A stretch of DNA of 64,000 nt from contig JAHHHP010000020.1 in the NCBI GenBank assembly GCA_019359275.1, positions 1-64,000 on the forward strand, written 5' to 3'. Origin of the DNA: Myxacorys chilensis ATA2-1-KO14. Its GTDB lineage: Bacteria; Cyanobacteriota; Cyanobacteriia; Leptolyngbyales; Leptolyngbyaceae. Every line of letters starts with the position of its first letter. Within the stretch, counting starts at the first letter, position 1. The position numbers were made by a program, and so were the translations under genes. The notes under the pieces are model-generated. The model saw only the letters and a list, made by a program, of their open reading frames with translations. It was not told where the DNA came from and made no database searches. Below are positions 39,162 through 47,945 of the stretch, in pieces.

Positions 39162-40610
39162 CTATCCATTAAACGAATTATTAAACGGATTAATGCGTCC
39201 TGACAAATTCTGCTGAGCGGATTGATATTGCTGAGCGTAATACACACGGGCCGCGATCGCCAGCCCAATAAAGCCCCAAAGCACCATACCAAAAGCAGAT
39301 AACATCACATTGTTCAGACTAAACTGCGAAAACGTCGCGATCGCGATCGCCCGTGCCGCGCTCACCACCGGATCAAACGTTGCCTCTCGGCTCTGCAAAA
39401 TGCTGATGATTAACAAGAGCAAGCCGCCGACATAAGGCAACGTTCCCACCCAGCCTAGATTCAGCAACATCGTCAGCACTCCACTATCGTTACTGCCAAT
39501 CGAGACATCTTCGATCTCGTACCCTAATCCTTGCCCTTTGACTTCCCCCAGCGCTTGGCTTAAAAGCCTGTTATAGCCGTCTTGCCGCTCAGCCACACTA
39601 ATATCATCTCCCCCTGATCCAAACGTTTGGATTCGAGATGCGATTACGGTTGAGAATGGTTCAACTGTCGCCAAGGGCAACACAATTAACATCATGGCCA
39701 GCAACGTTGTAACTAACCGCATCTGCAATTTCGGCTTGAGTGCCGGTAGAAGCACCAAAATGCCAACAAACCAACTGAGCCAAGCAGACCGCGCTAACGA
39801 CAGGAGCAACGCCAAATATCCGACGGCGGAGGCTGGAAATTTGAGAGGAGTTTTGGCGGCAAATAGGAGAAATAATCCAGCAACCATCGTTGCCGCAAAC
39901 GGCTGCGGCGACTGCATTGTACTAAATACTCGAATGCCAAACGGAGCGGGAATTCCGAACGACTGATCGGGAATGTTTTGCAGCCAAAATCGATCCCACG
40001 GCGGCGCGATCAGAAACTGCACGACTCCATACAGTCCCATCACCAGAACGCCCCAGACAAAGACGCGCTGCGTGATTTGGCGGTAGGCCGGAAATTGCCG
40101 CCAGTTTGCAAATAAGTGAAACCCAAACAGGATCGGGGGTAGCCAGTTCAAGAGGGCAACGAGGACGGATTTAGCGGAAAGTGACACAACTCCAACAAAG
40201 GCACCATAGAGAACGCTGGCGATGCACAAGATGAACGGGAGTCCGTTGCCGTAGAGCGCCACGGGCAGTTGGCGAGCCAGAGTGATGCCAGAAATAATCG
40301 TGACGAAAAAGGGCGCGAGGAGGACAGGACTGGGATCGTTTAATCCGATCGGCATTTCGATGACGCGCCGCAAAAATGCAGTGAGAAACCAGATCCACCA
40401 GGTAAACCCCACATACAAAACGGGATATCGAAAATAGAGAAATGCTCCCACTCCAAAGCAAGCAACTGGATAAGCCAGCACTAAAATTTTGCCAAAGCTT
40501 AAGGCAATTCCCATTGCAACAAACAAAGAAAACCCAAGGATCACAAGCCACGCGATCGCAGGCTGAAACAGTTTGGTGTTAGAAACGGGTTGAGACGTAG
40601 ACATAGGCAA
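39162..40610 (-). CDS. O-antigen ligase/polymerase-like membrane protein (second copy)
   Basis: A 482-residue protein with about twelve hydrophobic segments. The large periplasmic loop has GIRVFSTMQSPQPFAATMVA in the first half and GYEIEDVSIGSNDSGVLTML before the last helices, in the position of the Wzy_C motif. It is less like the HNGFID type than the first Wzy-like protein. It is transcribed last after three GT4 genes, consistent with polymerisation or ligation of the repeat made by this block. Confidence 0.78.
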   Translation of the reverse strand: MPMSTSQPVSNTKLFQPAIAWLVILGFSLFVAMGIALSFGKILVLAYPVACFGVGAFLYFRYPVLYVGFTWWIWFLTAFLRRVIEMPIGLNDPSPVLLAPFFVTIISGITLARQLPVALYGNGLPFILCIASVLYGAFVGVVSLSAKSVLVALLNWLPPILFGFHLFANWRQFPAYRQITQRVFVWGVLVMGLYGVVQFLIAPPWDRFWLQNIPDQSFGIPAPFGIRVFSTMQSPQPFAATMVAGLFLLFAAKTPLKFPASAVGYLALLLSLARSAWLSWFVGILVLLPALKPKLQMRLVTTLLAMMLIVLPLATVEPFSTVIASRIQTFGSGGDDISVAERQDGYNRLLSQALGEVKGQGLGYEIEDVSIGSNDSGVLTMLLNLGWVGTLPYVGGLLLLIISILQSREATFDPVVSAARAIAIATFSQFSLNNVMLSAFGMVLWGFIGLAIAARVYYAQQYQSAQQNLSGRINPFNNSFNG

Positions 40611-40642
40611 TAGCCAGGAGAGTAAAGAATTTTCGTCGCGAT

Positions 40643-41788
40643 TTAGCGTTTGCTGGCGTCAGCTTTTTCGTAGTAGCGCAGATTGTCTTGAGCGATGTGT
40701 GACCAACCAAACCGTTGTGCTGTTTGATAAGCGCTGTGGCGCAACCGATCGAGCAAGGCGCGATCGTGAATCAGCCTTTCTAACGCTTTTTCTAGCGCTG
40801 CCTGATCGCCCACGGGAACCACGAGAGCATCCTCCCCATCTTGAACGATTCCAACTGGTCCTGGAGTATTGGTTGTAATTGGGGCGAGTCCACACGCCAT
40901 CGCTTCAACTAAGGCGATGCCAAATCCTTCTGAGATGGTCGGGAAGAATTTGATGTGATGTCCTTTTAGTAGGGTGGGCAACGTGTCGTTGACGTAGTAG
41001 GGAACAACCTTAACGCGATCGCGTACCTCTGGGGCAAAATCTGCATAGACCTGCTCAACAGGACATTCGGTTCCGAGCAAACTGAGTTCGACGTGGGGAT
41101 AACGGCTGAGAATTGCATTGAGCGCAGGCGTGCCGTACTGAATGCCTTTACGAATGATATAGCTGCTGACTTGCGCGATGCGCAGTGATTCCCCGGCGGC
41201 GGGCGTTGGCTCAAAGGGTAGATTCAGCATCGTATCTGAAATGCCATTAGCAACGATGTGAGCGCGATCGGGATGAACGCCTAATTGCTCAATGGCATAG
41301 TCGCGATCGCGCTGATTGAGCAACAAGACTAGATCGGCACAGCGCATAGAGGTGGCAGCTTCCCATAAACGAATGCTGCCGCGATACATCGAGTATTTCC
41401 AGCCTAGCTCTAGATTGCCGCGCCTAGCTTCTTCTAAAAAATCTAGATGCTGAATGTGTTCGAGTCCATGCGATCGCGCGACGAGCAACGGTCGTGGCTG
41501 GCATGTTTGGTGAAATTTTTGCATCAGCGTTGCCCAAATCCAGGCATCGCCCGTGCAGGTGTCAATCACATCAATCGGGTTGTGCTGAAGCTGTTGTGAA
41601 ATATGACGCGCCACAAACGCTGGAAACGACATAAACTTCAACAACGGATGCAACTTAGGTAAATCGTTTAGCGAATAGAATTCAACCTCGTGCCCTAACT
41701 GTTTGAATTCTTGCCCCAACCGCCATGTTACGCCTGCGGCTCCTGAGTTTGGATCAAAGGGATACTGGCAGGTAAATAATGTTTTCAT
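40643..41788 (-). CDS. GT4-type glycosyltransferase
   Basis: A 381-residue GT-B enzyme, first residues MKTLFTCQYPFDPNSGAAGV with the glycine-rich acceptor loop. The C-terminal half contains VVPYYVNDTLPTLLKGHHIK and ISEGFGIALVEAMACGLAP, the E-x7-E motif of GT4. Its start overlaps the stop of the upstream GT4 gene by four bases (41785-41788), so translation is probably coupled. It is part of the second polysaccharide block. Confidence 0.87.
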   Translation of the reverse strand: MKTLFTCQYPFDPNSGAAGVTWRLGQEFKQLGHEVEFYSLNDLPKLHPLLKFMSFPAFVARHISQQLQHNPIDVIDTCTGDAWIWATLMQKFHQTCQPRPLLVARSHGLEHIQHLDFLEEARRGNLELGWKYSMYRGSIRLWEAATSMRCADLVLLLNQRDRDYAIEQLGVHPDRAHIVANGISDTMLNLPFEPTPAAGESLRIAQVSSYIIRKGIQYGTPALNAILSRYPHVELSLLGTECPVEQVYADFAPEVRDRVKVVPYYVNDTLPTLLKGHHIKFFPTISEGFGIALVEAMACGLAPITTNTPGPVGIVQDGEDALVVPVGDQAALEKALERLIHDRALLDRLRHSAYQTAQRFGWSHIAQDNLRYYEKADASKR

Positions 41789-42966
41789 CGTGGGGCTACA
41801 TCTGATGTTAAACGGTCTTCATTCAACGCGGTTTTGCGAACGGCTATGTTGAATAACCTTTCAAGCTGCTCAAAGTGGGTTCGGTAATTGAATTTCTGCT
41901 CTGCAACCAGCCGCCCTTTTGCACCCATCGTTCGTCTGAGATCAGGATTGCGGAGCAATCGTCTCATGCCATCGGCTAATGCGGTGCGATCGCCCGGTTC
42001 AATTAACAATCCCGTCTCCTCTTCGGCAACGATTTCAGGAATCGCATTTAAACGAGTAGCCACGATCGGTAAGCCTGCCGCCATTGCCTCAATAAACACC
42101 CATCCAAACGGCTCAGAATAGGTTGGCATGACGAATAAATCTGCCTGCTGATAAAGCTCTAGCCATTCAGCGGTGTATGCTTTGATGTTGGTATAAATGT
42201 GAACATTAGTGTGATCGCAAGTGATCGACGCTTGAGTCACAAGATGCAGCTTAGCCTGATTTGAAAAATGTTTCAAGAACACGTCTAAAACGTCGTACCC
42301 TCCTTTGCGCTCAAAATCGCCTCCTATGAATAAAATGTTGCATAGCGTTTGAGAATCAGTAACCGTCTGATGACACGGCGTGATTTGCTTAACATTCACA
42401 CCCGGGTAAACTAAGGCTACTTTGTCTGGCTTAATTCCATAGTCCTCAATCACAGAGCGACGGGCAGATTCTGAAAAGCTAACAATGCTTTGAGCGGCTT
42501 CAAATACTTTTTTTTCTAACCTAATGTTGGGTTGAAACGTCCAGTAAAACGAAGCGCTAGTGCGCTCTCTAGCCGCTTGTACAGTCGTGCGATCAAGACT
42601 GACGATCGCCGGCAGTTCTCGCATCAAATCGAGGCAGAAAAACGCCAAGGGCTGCGTGTGAAAATGCAGAGCGGAATACTGAGCTTGCGCTAACTTTCGG
42701 ATCACCAAACGGCGTGCCATGTAAGCAAAGCCAATCTGAAATCGAAACAAATGCAGATCAACATTATTTTGCTGCACCCATCGATTGGATGAATAGTAGC
42801 TCAGCAAACGGTTCAAAATGCGAGTATGCAGTTCCCGCTCTTCATTAAACCAGTAGAAGTCAACCGCACAGGACTCCACCTGCTGAAAATACTCGCGCAT
42901 CAGACATCCATAGGTTTGATGTCCGATATAGGCTTCGATTACAGAAAGAATGCGAGGACGATTCAT
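41785..42966 (-). CDS. GT4-type glycosyltransferase
   Basis: A 393-residue GT-B enzyme. The donor domain has CNILFIGGDFERKGGYDVL, FVMPTYSEPFGWVFIEAMAAG and LIEPGDRTALADGMRRLLRN, all typical of GT4. It overlaps its upstream and downstream neighbours by four bases each, forming a tightly coupled group of three glycosyltransferases that probably add successive sugars of one repeat unit. The sugar specificity is unknown. Confidence 0.88.
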   Translation of the reverse strand: MNRPRILSVIEAYIGHQTYGCLMREYFQQVESCAVDFYWFNEERELHTRILNRLLSYYSSNRWVQQNNVDLHLFRFQIGFAYMARRLVIRKLAQAQYSALHFHTQPLAFFCLDLMRELPAIVSLDRTTVQAARERTSASFYWTFQPNIRLEKKVFEAAQSIVSFSESARRSVIEDYGIKPDKVALVYPGVNVKQITPCHQTVTDSQTLCNILFIGGDFERKGGYDVLDVFLKHFSNQAKLHLVTQASITCDHTNVHIYTNIKAYTAEWLELYQQADLFVMPTYSEPFGWVFIEAMAAGLPIVATRLNAIPEIVAEEETGLLIEPGDRTALADGMRRLLRNPDLRRTMGAKGRLVAEQKFNYRTHFEQLERLFNIAVRKTALNEDRLTSDVAPR

Positions 42967-44165
42967 GGTGACGCCTGACGAATGCGGGTACTTGCCTGAC
43001 TGAATGGAACCGTTTTGAGAATGGATCGCTCCACTCCCTCGATCATGCTGGTATGACTAAAATGCTTGACGACATGATGGCGGGCGCGATCGCAAAGTTG
43101 AGGGTCGCGATCGCGCCATTCCAACACTTGGGCAAACCGACTCGCCAAATCTTTGGCGTCGCCTGGTTCAAACAAATGCGCCGCAAACTCACCCGTCAAC
43201 ACTTCGGGAATGCCACCAATTCGGCTGGCTACGACCGGGGTTCCACAGGCGAGAGACTCGATCAAACTGCGTCCGAACGGTTCTGACCACACGCTGGGTA
43301 GTACGGTAATGTCGCTCGCTTGATAGAGCGAAACCGGATTGGCAAGATGCCCTAAAAAGGCTATCCGATCGCCGACGCCCAGTTGTTGCGCCAACGCTTC
43401 AAGCGATCGCTGATACTTCATGCCTTCTTGCTCGCACAGTTGCCCCTTTGAATGGCTGTAATGCACTACAGGCTTACCCGCTAAGCATACGTGAACATCG
43501 GCTCCTTGCTTGCACAGAATTGCGATCGCGTTGATCAGCGTTTCCAAGCCCTTCTCCGTATCGATTCTGCCAACATAGGAAATGAGTTTGGTGTGTTCTG
43601 CAATTCCCCATTGGCGACGCATCGAACCGTTATCAATCCTTAACTGAAATTTTTCGAGCGCAACTCCGTTGTGAACCACATCAATTTGGTCTGAGGAATA
43701 ACCCGCCTCTACCCAGTCGCGTTTGGTCTGGTGAGAAACCGCAATGAAGCGATCCACACGGCTCAAGCCTAGTTTTCGCTGTCGGTTGAAATCACAGGGC
43801 GGAATTTGCAGATAGCACAAGAAGGGAAGATTGCGGAATTGCGACAGCGCATAGCCAAACAATGAAAAATGATAGTCATTGCTAAAGACAACGCTATCGG
43901 ATGATGTAGAGATGGACAACGCTTGAACTAAACTCGGAAGAAACTTGAGTGTATCTTTCAGGCTACGCCGATCAAATCCAAAAGAACGAATTTTGATCAC
44001 GCGATCGCAAAAGCGGCGATATGGCTCCAGCAAATTGCCCGCTTCCAGGTAGAGCAAACTGATAGAATGCCCGCGATGCGCTAATCCTTGGCAGACCTCA
44101 AACAAGTTTAATTCTTGTCCGCCGCGCAGTGACGTTAGCTCATTTTCTAGAACAATCAGGTGCAT
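42963..44165 (-). CDS. GT4-type glycosyltransferase
   Basis: A 400-residue GT-B enzyme beginning MHLIVLENELTSLRGGQEL, where RGGQ is the usual acceptor-loop glycine pair. The C-terminal domain has ISYVGRIDTEKGLETLINAI, ITVLPSVWSEPFGRSLIESL and VVASRIGGIPEVL. It overlaps the next gene by four bases. It lies 51 bases after the ABC transporter gene, which suggests export-coupled synthesis. Confidence 0.88.
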   Translation of the reverse strand: MHLIVLENELTSLRGGQELNLFEVCQGLAHRGHSISLLYLEAGNLLEPYRRFCDRVIKIRSFGFDRRSLKDTLKFLPSLVQALSISTSSDSVVFSNDYHFSLFGYALSQFRNLPFLCYLQIPPCDFNRQRKLGLSRVDRFIAVSHQTKRDWVEAGYSSDQIDVVHNGVALEKFQLRIDNGSMRRQWGIAEHTKLISYVGRIDTEKGLETLINAIAILCKQGADVHVCLAGKPVVHYSHSKGQLCEQEGMKYQRSLEALAQQLGVGDRIAFLGHLANPVSLYQASDITVLPSVWSEPFGRSLIESLACGTPVVASRIGGIPEVLTGEFAAHLFEPGDAKDLASRFAQVLEWRDRDPQLCDRARHHVVKHFSHTSMIEGVERSILKTVPFSQASTRIRQASP

Positions 44166-44216
44166 AATTTAGCTCGTCCGCAGCCCCATTACAGGGAGTT
44201 CTCCCTCACTCAATCT

Positions 44217-46070
44217 TTAACCCTTAACTCTCGTTTCGTGCTGCATCTGATGATAATTCCACAGCCGACCTCGGAGGTTAAGCAGCTCTTGGTAGGTTCC
44301 CTGTTCTGCAATTTGACCCTGTTCTAACACGACAACCTTATCTGCTCGGACAATGGTCGAGAGTCGATGCGCGATCGCAATTACCGTCCTGCCTTCAGAC
44401 AACTGCTCTAGCGATTCTTGAATCAGCCGCTCCGAGACAGAATCGAGAGCACTGGTGGCTTCATCGAGAATCAGAATTTCTGGATCGCGCAAAAGGGCGC
44501 GGGCAATCGCTAAGCGCTGCCGTTGTCCTCCAGAAAGTCGAACTCCGCGATCGCCCAGTGGCGTTTCAAATTGCTCTGGCAAATCTAGAATAAACTCCAG
44601 CGCGTTGGCCTGCTGAGCGGCTTTCCAAACCATTTCGTCTGTCACGTCGTCTAGTCCATACGCAATGTTGTAGCGCACCGACGCATTAAACACAAACGTA
44701 TCCTGACTGACGATCGCCATCTTGCGCCGCAGAGATTTGATCGCAAACGATCGCACGTCTACGCCATCAAACAATACCTGTCCAACGGTAGGATCATAAA
44801 ATCGGGGAATCAAGTCTACAAGAGTTGTTTTTCCGGCTCCAGACCCTCCCACGATTGCCGTCATTTTTCCTTTCGGAATGGTCAACGTCACGTCCTTTAA
44901 AACCACTTGACCCGGTGCGTAGCCAAACTCGACAGCAACCAGGTCAATCGCCCGCTCCAAGCTCGTGTAGGCGCGATCGCCATCTTGAAAGTAAGGCTTA
45001 TTATCCTCGCGTAGCACTTCACTAATATTGGCAAACGCTCCATCATAACTGCTTAACTGAGCGCGATTCCCATTGATTTCATGCAACGCTGGAACCAGAC
45101 GGAACAACAGAAACAGAAACGTTAAGAGAGAAGCCGTCTGCAACGTTCCATTCGCAACAAACACCGTAATTGCCAGAATGATCATGCTGATTAAAACGGT
45201 CGTCGCTAACCCTTCTGCCATGGGCCGCACGATCGCCCAACGCCGCGCCGCGTTCATTCCGGTATTCAAGACGTTAGAACTCGCTTGATAGAAGCGTTTC
45301 CGCTCATAGTCTTGGGTGGCAAACGCTTGCACCGTGCGAATTCCGTTGACAAATTCCAGCGCGATCGTGGTGAACTTTCCACTAGCTGCCGTGACCGCAA
45401 AACTGCTCTCTCGCACTCGTCGATTGAGTTTCGTCAGCCCAACAATCACAAGCCCAAATAGCACGACCGATACGATCGTCAACTTCCAGGAGATAGCAAA
45501 TAGCAAGAAGGTATAGACCAGTAGGGTCAGCCCTTTAGTGACAATGTATGCCAACAACCCAAAGGCGATTTGAATCTTGCCAATTTCTCCGGTGAGCGTA
45601 TTGATCAGTTCGCCAGAATGGGTCTGCCCAAAGTAGCTGAGGTTCACCGCTTGCAGACGCTCAAACGTTTGTTTGCGCAAGCGATCGATCAGCTTTTGCT
45701 GAGATAGTTCGGTATAAATTTGGGTTAAGTAGTTAAACGCCGCTCGAATCCAGGTTGCAGATAGAATCAGAGCAGAAATTCGGTAAAGCTGCTCGGTTTT
45801 AGAGCGATCAATGCCAAGAATCTGCACATCAAACCAATTAATTCCCGTTTGGAACGGGAGAGCAGATGGGCCTCCCACCAGACTTTGCAAAAATGCCAGC
45901 AGTAATCCAAATCCAAATCCTTCAAACGCGGCTGACGCCAATGCAAAGGTAACTGCTGCGGTGACCACCCAGGGGAAGTGTTTAAACTCTCGTAGAATCA
46001 GGCGATTTTCCCGCCAAACGCTAGTTGATTTCAACACACTCCTCATCACATTGGGAAGCTTCGATCGCAT
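44217..46070 (-). CDS. ABC exporter, fused permease and ATPase (MsbA-like)
   Basis: A 617-residue half-transporter. Six transmembrane helices span about residues 30-330 and the nucleotide-binding domain follows: Walker A VGGSGAGKTT near 413, signature LSGGQRQRLA near 517, Walker B ILILDEATSALD near 532 and a switch His in IAIAHRLST. Such proteins flip lipid-linked sugars or lipids outward as homodimers. A second methionine at residue 9 (46046) is an alternative start. Here it is surrounded by glycosyltransferase genes, so the substrate is probably a polysaccharide intermediate or lipid anchor. Confidence 0.93.
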   Translation of the reverse strand: MRSKLPNVMRSVLKSTSVWRENRLILREFKHFPWVVTAAVTFALASAAFEGFGFGLLLAFLQSLVGGPSALPFQTGINWFDVQILGIDRSKTEQLYRISALILSATWIRAAFNYLTQIYTELSQQKLIDRLRKQTFERLQAVNLSYFGQTHSGELINTLTGEIGKIQIAFGLLAYIVTKGLTLLVYTFLLFAISWKLTIVSVVLFGLVIVGLTKLNRRVRESSFAVTAASGKFTTIALEFVNGIRTVQAFATQDYERKRFYQASSNVLNTGMNAARRWAIVRPMAEGLATTVLISMIILAITVFVANGTLQTASLLTFLFLLFRLVPALHEINGNRAQLSSYDGAFANISEVLREDNKPYFQDGDRAYTSLERAIDLVAVEFGYAPGQVVLKDVTLTIPKGKMTAIVGGSGAGKTTLVDLIPRFYDPTVGQVLFDGVDVRSFAIKSLRRKMAIVSQDTFVFNASVRYNIAYGLDDVTDEMVWKAAQQANALEFILDLPEQFETPLGDRGVRLSGGQRQRLAIARALLRDPEILILDEATSALDSVSERLIQESLEQLSEGRTVIAIAHRLSTIVRADKVVVLEQGQIAEQGTYQELLNLRGRLWNYHQMQHETRVKG

Positions 46071-46204
46071 GAACGGGCATACCTCTTGTTACTAGCTCTT
46101 AGAGTCAACGGGCAATCTGAGAATAAGAATATTAGGCGCGACTAGATAATTCCTAAAATGCGTGCATTGACGGCCACCCTGCGTCCATCCCTTAGCGTAC
46201 TAAA

Positions 46205-47155
46205 TTAATAAGCTCCAAATCCAGATAACACCTTGGGAACTGTCCGCAGCAGAATTTTCAAATCTCCGCCAAATGACCAGTTGCGGAGATACTCCAGATC
46301 CCGATGGTTAACGCTATCAAGATCGAGCAGCGTTGATCGAGCTTCGACTTGCCAAGCCCCTGTAATTCCGGGAAGCGCATTGAGCCGCGATCGCAGGTCT
46401 GGGCGAATCCGAACGGCATCGTAAAGTGCCCAAGGGCGAGGCCCGACCAAGCTCATTTCGCCGCGCAACACATTGAACAACTGAGGCAGTTCGTCTAGGC
46501 TATAACGGCGCAGCCACCGACCCAAGGGCGTGATGCGCGGATCGTCTTCGCGTTTGTGCAAGCAATTTTTGGCTTGACCTGCCATGACTTGATGATGATG
46601 CTGTTCAGCGTTCACAACCATTGTGCGGAACTTCATCACCCGAAACAGTTTACCTCGCTGCCCCACGCGCCACTGCTGAAAGAAAAGAGGACCTGGCGTA
46701 TAAAGGCGCATCAGAACAATAATGGTCAGAATCACTGGACTGAGCAAAATTACCATCAGGGCAGCTATGCCCCAATCCAGCAGTCGCTTCAGCCACCAGA
46801 GATGATTGGACTGAGGAAGCTGTGCGGCTGTCGGAAGACGCAGGTGAATCGCCTTGTTCGCCGCCTCACACGCATTTGCCCACATCCGGATCTCTGCTTC
46901 ATCCAAGCTGGAGTCCACGCGTACTAAGCGCACAGGTGAACGCTTCAAACGCTCAGCAATTTGAAACGGGTCTGAAGATACGGAAAGACAACATGGCGGG
47001 TAGATCTGCCTTGCAATTTCCCCTTGAGGAACTCGCAACACCAGTAGCTGCTTTTGCCGCCAGTAAAGAACGCACGCAGATGAATGAGGACTCAACCGCC
47101 TCTCACGAGGAAATCGGTCTTCCTGCACGGCAAGAGGATTGAAAGAAATTGTCAT
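46205..47155 (-). CDS. initiating sugar transferase (bacterial sugar transferase family)
   Basis: About 316 residues from the ATG at 47155 (MTISFNPLAVQ); seven more codons are open. A cytoplasmic N-terminal domain of about 125 residues precedes one membrane segment (WGIAALMVILLSPVILTIIV) and the catalytic domain with FFQQWRVGQRGKLFRVMKFR, DDPRITPLGRWLRRYSLDEL and GEMSLVGPRPWALYD. This family transfers the first sugar-1-phosphate to undecaprenyl phosphate, starting a repeat unit. It probably starts the product of this gene block. Confidence 0.92.
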   Translation of the reverse strand: MTISFNPLAVQEDRFPRERRLSPHSSACVLYWRQKQLLVLRVPQGEIARQIYPPCCLSVSSDPFQIAERLKRSPVRLVRVDSSLDEAEIRMWANACEAANKAIHLRLPTAAQLPQSNHLWWLKRLLDWGIAALMVILLSPVILTIIVLMRLYTPGPLFFQQWRVGQRGKLFRVMKFRTMVVNAEQHHHQVMAGQAKNCLHKREDDPRITPLGRWLRRYSLDELPQLFNVLRGEMSLVGPRPWALYDAVRIRPDLRSRLNALPGITGAWQVEARSTLLDLDSVNHRDLEYLRNWSFGGDLKILLRTVPKVLSGFGAY

Positions 47156-47945
47156 GGGTATTCGACTGTAAATCACTAGATAGAGCCAAGCGTGCGAACT
47201 AAAACTAAGCCAACTACGCTAGAAATTTGATGATTTCCTCTACATAATTTTGTCTCAACACTTAGGTGATCACTTTAGGTGATTTTTGGAGCCGTTTAAC
47301 CGTTATTTGAATAATTGAGTAACTCTAATATAGAGGGTCAATCAGGAAAGGAATCTTCAGAAAGTTAGATTCATTAATTTAAGTTTAAGTCTACCTGTTT
47401 CAATTTCAAAATGAGTCCTTTGTCTGAAATCCAAGTAGTAATAATTGCACCTTATATAGTTGTCTAAATCATCACTTAGTGGGATAGGTATGAAAAATTG
47501 CTTTGTTTTCAAGAGTGGATAATCAAGAACTAGGAGCGCTTTGGGGAGCGGAATTCAAGCTTAGTCAGCACTTTAGAAGTATTAATCTAGGCCTGTGGTT
47601 ACTTATGTTCATGACTCTAAGCTATTTAATTTATTTTGAATAGCAAAAAACTGAATTGTTTAGTACTAAGATACGAGCATTTTGCGTGTAGCTTAAAGCA
47701 CAAAAGCAGAGCTAAAAAGTGCTTCTGGCAACTTAATTAACTGTTCAAATTTTCGAGAGATAGCTATTTTTGGATAGGTAATAAGAACTACAATTGCGCA
47801 TTGACACCTACCCTCATATAGATATGCTCTAATAGTTCAAGCAACCAAACTTAAAATAATTTGTGTAGAACAACTGCGCGATCGCACTTCAGAGATTTCT
47901 CTTAGAGCGATCGCGCACCTTAGTAAGAGCTAACGAGAGTGACGA
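47156..47945. other. long intergenic region within the second polysaccharide block
   Basis: About 790 AT-rich bases between the sugar transferase start and the Wzc-type gene stop. It should contain the sugar transferase promoter. No frame of convincing length or RNA gene was seen. A HIP1-rich hairpin lies at its upper end (47876-47916). Confidence 0.55.
47876..47916 (-). terminator. HIP1-based hairpin after the Wzc-type gene
   Basis: GCGCGATCGC (47876-47885) and GCGATCGCGC (47907-47916) are perfect 10-bp arms. The stem lies 30 bases past the stop codon and may terminate transcription, though no T tract follows. Confidence 0.45.
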